This document shows, one piece after another, positions 36,579 through 45,370 of a stretch of 64,000 nucleotides of DNA. Source of the DNA: an uncultured Ectothiorhodospiraceae bacterium. Lineage in GTDB: Bacteria; Pseudomonadota; Gammaproteobacteria; UBA6429; Thiohalophilaceae. The stretch is from the NCBI GenBank assembly GCA_947258695.1, contig CAMYJG010000009.1:1-64000 (forward strand), given 5' to 3'. A program made the position numbers and the translations under genes. The notes under the pieces were generated by a model. It was given only the letters and a program-made list of their open reading frames with translations, was not told where the DNA came from and did no database searches. Numbering within the stretch: the first letter of the stretch is position 1; the number at the start of each line of letters is the position of its first letter.

Positions 36579-36617
36579 GGCAGATTATGTCAGATTAAAT
36601 TCGCCGACATGACTTGC

Positions 36618-37217
36618 TTACTGGATTAATACCTTCGATGCCGGGTACATCAGGCTTTTAGCCCAGTGACTGAGGGGATCAAGTAATAGCAACTTGATTA
36701 ACCATAATCCGACCATAGCAAACAGGGGCGATAAATCTAACCCCGACATAGGAGGAAGAAGTCGACGCGCTGGGCGTAATACCGGCTCAGCCACCTGGTG
36801 TAATAAGTTACTAATGGGGTTGTATTGGCCGGGGTTGATCCAGCTTAAAATCGCTAAAATAAAAATGGAAAACAAGAACACATAAAAGCCTAATGAAACC
36901 AGTTCCATGAGTGCGTAAATCACCAGGCCTAATATTTCCGGTGCAGGAAAATTGCGCATCAATGAAATAATAAAAATTTCCAGCATTTGTAATACCAGCA
37001 TAACCAGCACCGAAGCCATATCAATGCCGGCAAAACCGGGGATAAAGCGTCGTAACGGTTTTAAAGGTGGATTGGTAATTTTGACAATAAACTGGGAAAT
37101 AGGATTATAAAAATCTGCTCTTACTATTTGCAGAATAAGCCGCAGCATGATGGCGAGTATGTATAAACCAAATACAGTCGAAACTAAAAAAACACCGGCA
37201 TTACTCAATGGGCTCAT
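36618..37217 (-). CDS. yggT: YggT family membrane protein
   Basis: 199 residues, built as two YggT repeats with two helices each. The first half has LRLILQIVRADFYNPISQFI followed by ITNPPLKPLRRFIPGFAG; the second repeats ILSWINPGQYNPISNLL and VAEPVLRPARRLLPPMSG. The family is related to Ycf19 and thought to aid membrane protein or osmotic functions; its exact role is not settled. It starts 3 bases after proC, in the standard proC-yggT pair. Confidence 0.93.
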   Translation of the reverse strand: MSPLSNAGVFLVSTVFGLYILAIMLRLILQIVRADFYNPISQFIVKITNPPLKPLRRFIPGFAGIDMASVLVMLVLQMLEIFIISLMRNFPAPEILGLVIYALMELVSLGFYVFLFSIFILAILSWINPGQYNPISNLLHQVAEPVLRPARRLLPPMSGLDLSPLFAMVGLWLIKLLLLDPLSHWAKSLMYPASKVLIQ

Positions 37218-37220
37218 TGT

Positions 37221-38036
37221 TTATTTACCTAACTCTTGTGCTAATTCTTCAGCTCTTTTTTGTGCTGCGGTCATGGCTTGATTAAAAATATCAATTAATC
37301 CTTGTTCTTCGAATACTTTGATTGCTTGTTCCGTTGTGCCACCCGGCGAGGTCACTTTTTGCCTGAGTGAAGCCGGATCCTCTTCTATTTCAAGCGCCAG
37401 TTTGGTCGCACCAAAACCGGTTTGAATAGCCAGCAAGCGTGCAGTATCGGCCGGTAGCCCCAGGTTTTCCGCTGCTTTTTCCATGGCTTCTAAAACCATA
37501 AAGAAATAGGCCGGGCCACTACCCGACAATGCGGTCACGGCATCGAGTTGGTTTTCATTATCTACCCAAACAGCAAGTCCTACCGCGCGTAAAATTGATT
37601 CAGCTATTTCTTTTTGTTCATCCGTGACCAGTGAGTTGGCATATAAGCCGCTTGCACCACTTAAGACTAATGAAGGTGTGTTGGGCATAGCACGAACAAT
37701 GGCTTTGTTTGAACCTAACCAGGTATTTAAACTTTCACTGGGTATACCGGCTGCAATGGTGAGGTAAAGAATAGTCTCTTTTGCTTTTAGTGGTGTCGCG
37801 ACAGTTTTTAAGATTTGCGGTTTAACAGCAAAAACAACTACATCACACTCATCGACCAGTTTCTGGTTATCTGCAAATGTCTGTATAGAAAAATCTTTAG
37901 TTAAGGCCGCTCGTATTTCTTCGTTGGGATCAGTGGCAAACAGCTGTGTATTTTTAATGCCACTTGAAATCAAGCCACCGATTAAACTGCGCGCCATATT
38001 GCCGGCACCGATAAATCCGATATTTATTGTATTCAT
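37221..38036 (-). CDS. proC: pyrroline-5-carboxylate reductase
   Basis: 271 residues. The N-terminal Rossmann motif is IGFIGAGNMARSLIGGL, with VFAVKPQ and RAMPNTPSLV. The C-terminal dimerisation domain has the family signature ALSGSGPAYFFMVLEAM and LRQKVTSPGGTTEQAI. It reduces pyrroline-5-carboxylate to proline with NAD(P)H. In most relatives proC directly follows yggS; here a chemotaxis gene pair separates them. Confidence 0.97.
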   Translation of the reverse strand: MNTINIGFIGAGNMARSLIGGLISSGIKNTQLFATDPNEEIRAALTKDFSIQTFADNQKLVDECDVVVFAVKPQILKTVATPLKAKETILYLTIAAGIPSESLNTWLGSNKAIVRAMPNTPSLVLSGASGLYANSLVTDEQKEIAESILRAVGLAVWVDNENQLDAVTALSGSGPAYFFMVLEAMEKAAENLGLPADTARLLAIQTGFGATKLALEIEEDPASLRQKVTSPGGTTEQAIKVFEEQGLIDIFNQAMTAAQKRAEELAQELGK

Positions 38037-38304
38037 CTTGATACTTTAACAACAAATTTCACAGATGCTAAGAGGCAAGGAGCAAATAGGAACAAAATCT
38101 TTACATTTTATATGTGATATTGAATTGAAGCTAGAAATGGTTGCGGGAACCATGGATTCATAGGTAGTGTGAGGTAATTGGATAAGTTCTAATGAAGGCT
38201 AATTTTTTCACACCAGAAATAAGATAAAATTGCTATGTAGTTACATTTTTTATATATCATTAATAGATTATTTTGATATTTTCACTGATTTTACAATCCT
38301 ATTC

Positions 38305-38331
38305 TAAAGGAAACCCCACTTCATCCGCTAA
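38305..38331 (+). promoter_or_regulatory. candidate sigma-28 promoter for the triple-CheW/MCP operon
   Basis: TAAAGGAA, exactly 11 bases, TCCGCTAA (5 of 8 and 6 of 8 to the consensus TAAAGTTT-N11-GCCGATAA). Transcription would begin about 27 bases before the ATG at 38365. The remaining proC-cheW intergenic DNA (38037-38304) is AT-rich with no gene I can support. Confidence 0.4.
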
Positions 38332-38364
38332 ATCTTTAGTATATTATAAAGTATAGAAGGGAAT

Positions 38365-39999
38365 ATGGGGCAGCCAGCTGAACAAACGAATACTACTGCA
38401 CTACAACAGAAATTTCTGGCAGTAGAAGTTTGTGGTCATGGTTATGGCATACCTATTGAAACCGTTAAAGAGATTGTTTATCACTCTCGCATTAACCCCC
38501 TTCCTCAAACTCCTGCATTTGTTCGTGGAGTCAGCCTGATTCGCAATGAAACCATGCCAGTATTAGATTTAAATATTTTACTCGGCAAAAACGAAATTAC
38601 AGAAATCCATCATGAAAGTTGCTTCATCGTTATTCAGTTGGCGGACAAAAGTGGCAAGTTAACTCATATTTGTTTATTGGCAGATCGTATTCTACAGACA
38701 TATAAGGTTGATCGTGATGATGTAGATAGCATCCCTCAAGTTGATAAACAGGTAATCGTCGAGTATGTCAGAGGTATTGCACGGTTTGATGATGATCTCT
38801 TTATAGTTATAGATCCTGCCGGATTAATTTCACCATACATGGACGAAATAAACGGTTACGATATTTATAGAGAGTCAGAAAAAAATCGCCAGGAAACCGG
38901 TGATGATCAGTATTTAGCCAAAATCAAGAATAAATCTCAGGTAAGTAAATATCTTTCAGCGAGTATTGCTGGAGAAGAATATGCCATTCCTTTAACTAAT
39001 GTATTCCAGGTAATAGGAAAAAAAGATCTAAAAAAATATTCTGATGATGATTTACCAGGCTTTTTGGCTAGTGCCACCATTATTAACAATAAAGTTGTTG
39101 GTATTGTTAAGTTAAAAGATGTATTAGCAGAGAATGAAGAGGTCACTGAGAAAGTTCATAACACAGACGAGGTGATAAACCAGGAAGTTGTTGTGTTGGT
39201 AGATTTTGATGAAAGCATGTTGGGTATTATGGTTGATAAGATCGGTCGTACTTACGAATGCCATGAAGAACTTAAGCAACATTCATTCTGTAGTAATCTC
39301 AATCGTAATCGGATAAAAAGCCTCGGATTTATTGAGAGCGAAGAAGGCTGCATTGAGGTGATTGAGCCAACGGGTGTTCTTGTGAACAGTGAGCGAAGTG
39401 AGGTTGTATCATGGATGGGGTGTGTTGAACAGATTTATAAAATGTCTGACCTGCAGAACAAAGCAGCCGATACCGAAAAACAGATTGATGAGGATAATCA
39501 TTTTGCAAAGTATGCTGGCTCTTATCTTATCGTGCAAGTTGGCAAACAACTGGTTGGAATAAAAAATGATAATGTCGATGAAGTTCTGACGTTTGATGAT
39601 CTAATCCCTTTAAGTAATAGCCCATCCTGGTTTATGGGGTTGCTGGATCTGCGACAGAATACCTATCCAGTTATTGATTTACTCTCACGTCTTGATGTGG
39701 ACAAAGACAATGCCGTAGATGAACAACGCAAAGTTCTTGTAATGGTTAAACATGACAATGAAAAAATTGCGCTTCATGTAAATCATATTGTGAACTCTTC
39801 AGCAATTAAAGAAGAACATTTACAGGGCTTAGAGGATTCAGAGCTTTTTGTAAACAATGAAGCATTATTAGCGGTTGCGAAAGTGGATGTAGGATTGGTT
39901 CATATCGTTAATATGGAGAAAATTGTTAGTGGCGAAGAAATATCAGCAAGACGATTACTGAATGAGCTACAGGCTCAATCGAATAGTAGTAAATTATAA
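38365..39999 (+). CDS. protein with three CheW domains
   Basis: 544 residues. Three CheW-like domains follow one another at about 12-165, 190-345 and 385-530: each begins with a short beta strand pair (FLAVEVCGHGYGIPIETVKE; YLSASIAGEEYAIPLTNVFQ; YLIVQVGKQLVGIKNDNVDE) and has a later FVRGVSLIRNETMPVLDLN-type segment. CheW couples receptors to the kinase CheA. A triple-CheW protein could cross-link several receptors or kinases, or act as a CheV-like buffer, though no receiver domain is present. The ATG is preceded by AGAAGGGA. An MCP gene follows after 30 bases. The gene lies between proC and yggS, a place where no chemotaxis gene is expected. Confidence 0.9.
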   Translation: MGQPAEQTNTTALQQKFLAVEVCGHGYGIPIETVKEIVYHSRINPLPQTPAFVRGVSLIRNETMPVLDLNILLGKNEITEIHHESCFIVIQLADKSGKLTHICLLADRILQTYKVDRDDVDSIPQVDKQVIVEYVRGIARFDDDLFIVIDPAGLISPYMDEINGYDIYRESEKNRQETGDDQYLAKIKNKSQVSKYLSASIAGEEYAIPLTNVFQVIGKKDLKKYSDDDLPGFLASATIINNKVVGIVKLKDVLAENEEVTEKVHNTDEVINQEVVVLVDFDESMLGIMVDKIGRTYECHEELKQHSFCSNLNRNRIKSLGFIESEEGCIEVIEPTGVLVNSERSEVVSWMGCVEQIYKMSDLQNKAADTEKQIDEDNHFAKYAGSYLIVQVGKQLVGIKNDNVDEVLTFDDLIPLSNSPSWFMGLLDLRQNTYPVIDLLSRLDVDKDNAVDEQRKVLVMVKHDNEKIALHVNHIVNSSAIKEEHLQGLEDSELFVNNEALLAVAKVDVGLVHIVNMEKIVSGEEISARRLLNELQAQSNSSKL

Positions 40000-40029
40000 T
40001 TTAAGGTTCTTAAAATAAGGCATAAGACA

Positions 40030-41760
40030 ATGGAAAATTTATCAATTAAAGCGAGACTGACCGGACTGGTCGGTATCCTGGTTGCCATGGTAGTAGGGAT
40101 TGGCATGTTTGGTATGGTTAGCACACATAATATCATTGTACATATGGAAGCAGATGCGCATAGAGAGCAGGACTTAGCACATACTTTGGAATTGGCTGAA
40201 CGCACCGAGATAGAATTTAAGACCCAGGTACAGGAATGGCAACGGATTTTGTTAAGGGGAAATAATTCTGATGCATTCTCTAAACATAAAAAGTTATTTA
40301 ATAAACAACACAAAATTGTTATCAAGGATCTCGATAAACTGACGAAAAAATATAAAAAACTTAATCTTGATACTGATGAAATTAGAAAAGTCCGTTCTTT
40401 GCATAGTGAGATTAAAGAACAATATGATAGTGCACTTAAGAAATTTAACCCTCGTAATTCAGAAGCTGGAAAATATGTTGATAAGTTAATTAATGATATT
40501 GATAAACCCGTAGTAAAAGCTTTAGATGAAATGATTCATCACCTGTCAAAAGAAATTGATCTGGTTGTAGAAGCATCAGAAGCTTATGCAGCAAAAATGG
40601 AATCTTCAACAAAAACAACAGACATCACGATAATAGTTATAGCTACAATTATTGGGTTGACTCTTGGTTGGTTATTAATAAATAGTATTAATCGTGCTTT
40701 AGAAAGCCTGGTGTTAGCTACACAACGTATTGCAGAAGGTGATATGAGTGTAGAAATTGAGGTTGTCGGTAAAAATGAAATTTCTAAAGTACAACGTTCA
40801 CTATCAGATATGAGTAAAAAATTACGTAGTGTTGTGAGGCAAGTAAGAGATGGCTCTCAAAATGTAAACCTGAGTTCTGATGAGATATCGCGTGGCAATC
40901 TTGACTTATCTAGTAGAACAGAAGAACAGGCATCATCACTTGAAGAAACAGCTTCAAGTATGGAAGAAATAACTGTGACAGTACAACAAAACAGTGATAC
41001 AGCATCACAAGCGGTTGAGCTGGCAAAAAACTCGACAAACAAAGCAGAACATGGTTTATCAATCACACAATCGACCGTGTGTGCAATCAATGAAATTAAA
41101 GAAAGCAGTGAGAAGGTAGCAGATATAATTAGCGTGATAGATGAGATTGCTTTCCAGACTAACTTGTTAGCATTAAATGCTTCTATTGAGGCTGAGCGTG
41201 CAGGCGAACAGGGACGAGGATTTTCAGTGGTAGCGAATGAAGTACAAAAACTGGCGCAACGAAGTGCAGATGCCGCTAATGAAATAAAAGCATTGATAAA
41301 AAATAGTACCCAGAAAGTTCAAGAGGGTACCGAACTGGTTATTAGCTCCAGCAATGCTCTTGATGAGATTGTTAAGGCATCGAAGGAAACGACACAATTA
41401 ATGGAATCTATTTCACAAGCTAGCCAGGAACAGTCCGTGGGTGTTTCTCAAATTAATGTTGCCATTACACAACTGGAAGAAACCACACAACAAAATGCGG
41501 CACTGGTTGAAGAGATCTCAGCTGCAAGTACTTCGATGAGTGAGCAGGCAAGTACTTTGAATAAAATTGTTTCGTTTTTTAAACTGAATAATGATGTGAG
41601 TCCTGATGTAACACAGCAGGAAGCAAAAAAGCCCGATTTGGTTGTTGATAATACCGCTCTAGTTGAAGAGGAAAATAAAACTCAAAAGCAAGCGGCTGAT
41701 AGGGTGGGTAACCTGGCACTAAAAAAAGAGTCCGGTGACAATGAATGGAAAGAGTTTTAG
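40030..41760 (+). CDS. methyl-accepting chemotaxis protein with C-terminal CheR docking tail
   Basis: 576 residues. Membrane helices at 8-31 ([20 protein letters not shown]) and 188-212 ([20 protein letters not shown]) flank a periplasmic four-helix-type sensor domain rich in Lys/Glu. A HAMP domain follows at about 212-265, then the signalling domain with the hairpin tip [20 protein letters not shown] and [20 protein letters not shown]. The last five residues are EWKEF, fitting the xWxxF pentapeptide (NWETF in Tsr/Tar) that tethers CheR. The ligand is unknown. It pairs with the triple-CheW gene, probably one transcript. Confidence 0.95.
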   Translation: MENLSIKARLTGLVGILVAMVVGIGMFGMVSTHNIIVHMEADAHREQDLAHTLELAERTEIEFKTQVQEWQRILLRGNNSDAFSKHKKLFNKQHKIVIKDLDKLTKKYKKLNLDTDEIRKVRSLHSEIKEQYDSALKKFNPRNSEAGKYVDKLINDIDKPVVKALDEMIHHLSKEIDLVVEASEAYAAKMESSTKTTDITIIVIATIIGLTLGWLLINSINRALESLVLATQRIAEGDMSVEIEVVGKNEISKVQRSLSDMSKKLRSVVRQVRDGSQNVNLSSDEISRGNLDLSSRTEEQASSLEETASSMEEITVTVQQNSDTASQAVELAKNSTNKAEHGLSITQSTVCAINEIKESSEKVADIISVIDEIAFQTNLLALNASIEAERAGEQGRGFSVVANEVQKLAQRSADAANEIKALIKNSTQKVQEGTELVISSSNALDEIVKASKETTQLMESISQASQEQSVGVSQINVAITQLEETTQQNAALVEEISAASTSMSEQASTLNKIVSFFKLNNDVSPDVTQQEAKKPDLVVDNTALVEEENKTQKQAADRVGNLALKKESGDNEWKEF

Positions 41761-41764
41761 TTGC

Positions 41765-41790
41765 TTTAGCTGTGTTGTAAAAAAGCTAAA
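41765..41790. terminator. weak hairpin between convergent MCP and yggS genes
   Basis: TTTAGCT / AGCTAAA, 7-bp arms with a 12-base loop, 5 bases after the MCP stop. There is no T-run, so it is only a candidate. Confidence 0.3.
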
Positions 41791-41853
41791 TAAATAAGGT
41801 AGAGTAAAAACAAGCTGGAGTAAAAATGTATTCTGGCTACACTAACTTTTTTT

Positions 41854-42552
41854 TTACTGACGCGGTCCAAATATTGCGGTTCCTATTCTCACCATGGTTG
41901 AACCTTCGGCAATGGCTGCTTCCATATCATTACTCATGCCCATAGACAGAGTATCCAGCGCTATTGCTTGTTTTTCTATTTCAGCTTTGAGTTCATGCAA
42001 TAAATGAAAAGGTTTTCTTTGTAGTTCAAAGTTATCAGTAGCAGCAGGTATTGTCATTAAGCCACGTAAGCGTAACTGAGGTAATTGCACTATATCTTTG
42101 ACTAAAGTCAGGGTTTTTTCTGGCGGTATTCCGGATTTAGCACTTTCACCGCTGGTATTAACCTGGATGCAAATATTGAGTGGCGGTAATCCTGGATCTC
42201 GCTGTTCGCTAAGCCGCCTGGCAATTTTTAAACGGTCAATGGTATGTGCCCAGTGAAAATTTTGCGCAATTTGGCGTGTTTTATTTGATTGAATCGGCCC
42301 GATAAAGTGCCATTCGATAGCCGGCTCTGTGATCGCGTTTATCTTGGAGAGTGCATCCTGGAGATAATTTTCGCCAAAATGGGTCTGATTTACGCTAAAA
42401 GCGGCCCGAATATCTTCAATTGGGTGGGTTTTGCTGACCGCTAATAGCTGAACTGAGCCGGCTTTTCGGTCATATTTTTGTTCCAGGGCCTTAATTTGCT
42501 CCCGTAGCGACTTTATGTTTTGTGTAACTGTATTTTGACTTGCATGCAGCAT
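41854..42552 (-). CDS. yggS: PLP homeostasis protein (YggS/PROSC family)
   Basis: 232 residues forming a single TIM-barrel like the N-terminal domain of alanine racemase. The PLP-lysine motif LLAVSKTHP, HFGENYLQDA, WHFIGPIQSNKTR, QVNTSGESAKSGI and SMGMSNDMEAAIAEGSTMVR are all present. It binds PLP without clear catalysis and balances vitamin B6 and amino-acid pools. It is divergent from pilT, as in many gammaproteobacteria, and convergent with the inserted MCP gene. Confidence 0.96.
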   Translation of the reverse strand: MLHASQNTVTQNIKSLREQIKALEQKYDRKAGSVQLLAVSKTHPIEDIRAAFSVNQTHFGENYLQDALSKINAITEPAIEWHFIGPIQSNKTRQIAQNFHWAHTIDRLKIARRLSEQRDPGLPPLNICIQVNTSGESAKSGIPPEKTLTLVKDIVQLPQLRLRGLMTIPAATDNFELQRKPFHLLHELKAEIEKQAIALDTLSMGMSNDMEAAIAEGSTMVRIGTAIFGPRQ

Positions 42553-42667
42553 AATGAGATTGTACTTTGTAGATTAATACTTAAGAAATGATACCGGCTA
42601 CCGATACAGACTGTAATCAAATGGGCTTTATTGGTAGTAATTAATAACTAATATATAAAGAGATATC

Positions 42668-43705
42668 ATGGATATTACTGAATTACTTGCTTTTAGTGTA
42701 AAAAATAACGCATCCGATTTACATTTATCGGCTGATTTGCCACCAATGATTCGTGTTGACGGTGATATACGACGAATCAATGTCCCTGCTTTAGATCATA
42801 AGACAGTGCACAGCCTGGTGTACGATATTATGAATGATAAGCAGCGTAAGGATTTTGAAGAGTTTCTGGAGACCGATTTCTCGTTCGAAATTCCAGATTT
42901 AGCTCGTTTTCGTGTTAACGCCTTTAACCATAATCGGGGTGCGGGTGCAGTATTTCGTACCATCCCGTCTAAGATTTTAACCCTTGAACAACTCAATGCC
43001 CCGGCGGTATTTAAAGAAATTTCAGATGTTCCGCGCGGTATTGTACTGGTCACCGGGCCCACCGGTTCCGGTAAATCAACCACGCTGGCCGGTATGATTG
43101 ATTATAAAAATGACACTGAATACGGGCACATACTCACCATCGAAGATCCAATCGAGTTTGTTCACGAAAGTAAGAAGTGCCTGGTGAATCAACGTGAGGT
43201 TCACCGCGATACGCTAGGTTTTAGCGAAGCATTACGTTCAGCGTTACGTGAAGATCCCGATATCATCCTGGTTGGTGAGATGCGTGACCTGGAAACTATT
43301 CGCTTAGCATTAACCGCAGCCGAAACAGGTCACCTGGTTTTCGGTACCTTACATACTACCTCAGCCGCGAAAACCATTGACCGGATCATTGACGTATTCC
43401 CGGCAGCGGAAAAAGGCATGGTGCGTTCGATGTTATCAGAATCATTACGCGCAGTTATTGCACAAACGCTATTAAAGAAAATTGGTGGTGGTCGTGTTGC
43501 GGCGCATGAAATCATGATTGGTACACCGGCAATTCGTAACCTGATTCGTGAAGATAAAGTGGCACAAATGTACTCGGCTATCCAAACTGGCCAGGGCATT
43601 GGTATGCAAACATTGGATCAATGTTTACAGGACCTGGTTGCACGTGGATTGGTCAGTAAACAAGATGCGAAAATGAAAGCAATGAATAAAGACGCTTTTA
43701 ATTAA
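42668..43705 (+). CDS. pilT: type IV pilus retraction ATPase PilT
   Basis: 345 residues. It begins MDITELLAFSVKNNASDLHL and contains FRVNAFNHNRGAGAVFRTIP, Walker A GPTGSGKSTT near residue 130, the Asp box ILTIEDPIEFVH, Walker B/Glu ILVGEMRDLETIRLALTAAE and the His box GHLVFGTLHTT. The C-terminal AIRNLIREDKVAQMYSAIQ is the PilT-specific AIRNLIRE motif required for retraction. It works at the cytoplasmic base of the pilus. It is followed by pilU after 62 bases. Confidence 0.97.
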   Translation: MDITELLAFSVKNNASDLHLSADLPPMIRVDGDIRRINVPALDHKTVHSLVYDIMNDKQRKDFEEFLETDFSFEIPDLARFRVNAFNHNRGAGAVFRTIPSKILTLEQLNAPAVFKEISDVPRGIVLVTGPTGSGKSTTLAGMIDYKNDTEYGHILTIEDPIEFVHESKKCLVNQREVHRDTLGFSEALRSALREDPDIILVGEMRDLETIRLALTAAETGHLVFGTLHTTSAAKTIDRIIDVFPAAEKGMVRSMLSESLRAVIAQTLLKKIGGGRVAAHEIMIGTPAIRNLIREDKVAQMYSAIQTGQGIGMQTLDQCLQDLVARGLVSKQDAKMKAMNKDAFN

Positions 43706-43767
43706 AGCAATGTTATTTTCATTCAATTAAATGTTAAGTTAAAAGTTTAAGGATAAGGTCAGGTTTT

Positions 43768-44895
43768 ATGGAGTTTGAATCACTACTAAAATTAATGGTG
43801 CATAAAAATGGTTCTGATTTATTTATCACAGCCGGTGTTGCCCCGAGCCTGAAAGTGAATGGCAAAATTTCACCTGTCACCCAGGCCACCTTGACTCCTA
43901 TCCAGGCAAAAGAGATTGTCATGGGTATTATGACTCCCGCTCAAAAAGAAGAGTTTGAAGCCGAGAATGAATGCAATTTCGCAATCTCCGCTTCGGGCAT
44001 CGGCCGTTTTCGTGTCAGTGCATTTATGCAGCGTAATAACGCGGGCATGGTGTTACGTAAAATTGAAACCACCATTCCAACAATGGATGATCTGGGGTTG
44101 CCGGCTATCTTAAAAGAGCTGGCCATGACCAAACGGGGCTTGATTATTTTTGTCGGTGCAACCGGTTCGGGTAAATCAAGTTCGCTTGCTTCAATGATCG
44201 GTTTTAGAAATAAAAACTCAACCGGTCATATTATAACGATAGAAGATCCAATTGAATTTATTCATCACCACCAGGGTTGTATTGTTACTCAGCGTGAAGT
44301 GGGGCTTGATACCAAGTCATTTGAAGAAGCATTGAAAAACACCTTAAGGCAGGCGCCTGATGTTATTTTGATTGGTGAGATTCGTACCCGGGAAACCATG
44401 GATCATGCCATTGCCTTTGCAGAAACCGGTCATCTTTGTTTAGCAACATTACATGCAAATAATGCTAACCAGGCCATGGATCGTATTATTAACTTCTTCC
44501 CTGAAGATCGTCGTAACCAGTTGTTAATGGATTTATCTTTAAATACCCGTGCCTTCGTAGCACAGCAATTAATACCAACGCCCGATGGTAACGGCCGTGT
44601 TTTATGTGCTGAAATTATGATCAACTCGCCGTTAATGCAGGACCTGGTTCGTAAGGGTGAAATTCATAAAATGAAAAGTTTAATGGCGAAGTCCCGCAAT
44701 ATGGGTATGCAAACATTTGATCAATCATTATTTGATTTATACAAAGCAGGTCAGATTACTTACGAAGATGCAATTAATTACGCAGATTCTGCCAACGAAC
44801 TACGCTTAATGATTAAACTGGGTGACAGTAAAGGTGAAGGTGCCGAATCACTTGCCGCGTCACTTGATGGTGTGACCATACAGGAAACTGATTAA
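43768..44895 (+). CDS. pilU: type IV pilus retraction ATPase PilU
   Basis: 375 residues, homologous to PilT. Walker A GATGSGKSSSLASMIGFRN, Asp box ITIEDPIEFIHHHQ, Walker B ILIGEIRTRETMDHAIAFAE, His box GHLCLATLHANNANQAMD. The C-terminus lacks the AIRNLIRE motif and has the PilU-type tail after SPLMQDLVRKGEIHKMK. PilU works with PilT to increase retraction force. Together with the PilZ gene downstream it forms the pilT-pilU-pilZ cluster. Confidence 0.95.
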   Translation: MEFESLLKLMVHKNGSDLFITAGVAPSLKVNGKISPVTQATLTPIQAKEIVMGIMTPAQKEEFEAENECNFAISASGIGRFRVSAFMQRNNAGMVLRKIETTIPTMDDLGLPAILKELAMTKRGLIIFVGATGSGKSSSLASMIGFRNKNSTGHIITIEDPIEFIHHHQGCIVTQREVGLDTKSFEEALKNTLRQAPDVILIGEIRTRETMDHAIAFAETGHLCLATLHANNANQAMDRIINFFPEDRRNQLLMDLSLNTRAFVAQQLIPTPDGNGRVLCAEIMINSPLMQDLVRKGEIHKMKSLMAKSRNMGMQTFDQSLFDLYKAGQITYEDAINYADSANELRLMIKLGDSKGEGAESLAASLDGVTIQETD

Positions 44896-44917
44896 GCGCT
44901 AGATTAGTTATTCAACT

Positions 44918-45238
44918 ATGGAAAACGACAGAAGAAAATACAAACGTAAAAAAGTTGGTGCCAGGGTAAAAGTATTTCACCCGGTAGTTGGTTCATTTGA
45001 ATCTAAAACTATTGATATTTCTAATGGTGGTATATTGATTGGTGCTGATCAGCACAGCAAAGAAATGAATGTTAATGATGCAGTTAAAGTTATTTTTCTG
45101 AATTCGGGTGATATTGCTGTGATATTTAATATGAATATTGTGCGTAGCACAAAGGATGGTGTGGGTATGGAATTACTCAATTGTGAAAAAAATGGAAAAA
45201 CCTTTACCGTTTCGGATTTACGCGATGCTTTAGCTTAA
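44918..45238 (+). CDS. PilZ domain c-di-GMP-binding protein
   Basis: 106 residues, a single PilZ domain. Both c-di-GMP motifs are intact: R6xxxR10 (RRKYKRKKV) and D33xS35xxG38 (TIDISNGGIL). It should therefore bind c-di-GMP, unlike the canonical PilZ of Pseudomonas, which does not. It starts 22 bases after pilU, which suggests control of pilus retraction or twitching by c-di-GMP. Confidence 0.9.
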   Translation: MENDRRKYKRKKVGARVKVFHPVVGSFESKTIDISNGGILIGADQHSKEMNVNDAVKVIFLNSGDIAVIFNMNIVRSTKDGVGMELLNCEKNGKTFTVSDLRDALA

Positions 45239-45244
45239 CTATAT

Positions 45245-45298
45245 TTAGAAAACAGAATAAGCATCAAACACGGGGCCATCTACACAAACTCGTTTCAC
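45245..45298 (-). pseudogene. remnant of a second pyrK-like 3' end
   Basis: On the minus strand this stretch translates KRVCVDGPVFDAYSVF followed by a stop, nearly identical to the last residues of the adjacent intact gene (KRVCVDGPVFDAYTVFNS). The DNA differs at several third codon positions (CGA/CGG, GAT/GAC, GGC/GGG, CCC/CCA, GTG/GTA). This is therefore not a recent copy: both versions were under protein-level selection. Upstream, 45299-45370 holds unrelated hairpin-forming DNA and a GGCCCTGC matching the parent gene. It looks like the scar of a lost tandem copy or of a gene replacement. Confidence 0.75.
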
Positions 45299-45370
45299 CC
45301 AAGAACAGCTAAAGCTCTTCATCAGGCACTCCCTTAACAAGTTACCACTTGTTCTGGTCGCATGCAGGGC

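Noticed and set aside
42592-42618. Sigma-28-like promoter before pilT (TTAAGAAA-N11-ACCGATAC)
   Set aside because: Spacing is right but the -35 matches only 4 of 8, so it is not listed as a feature.
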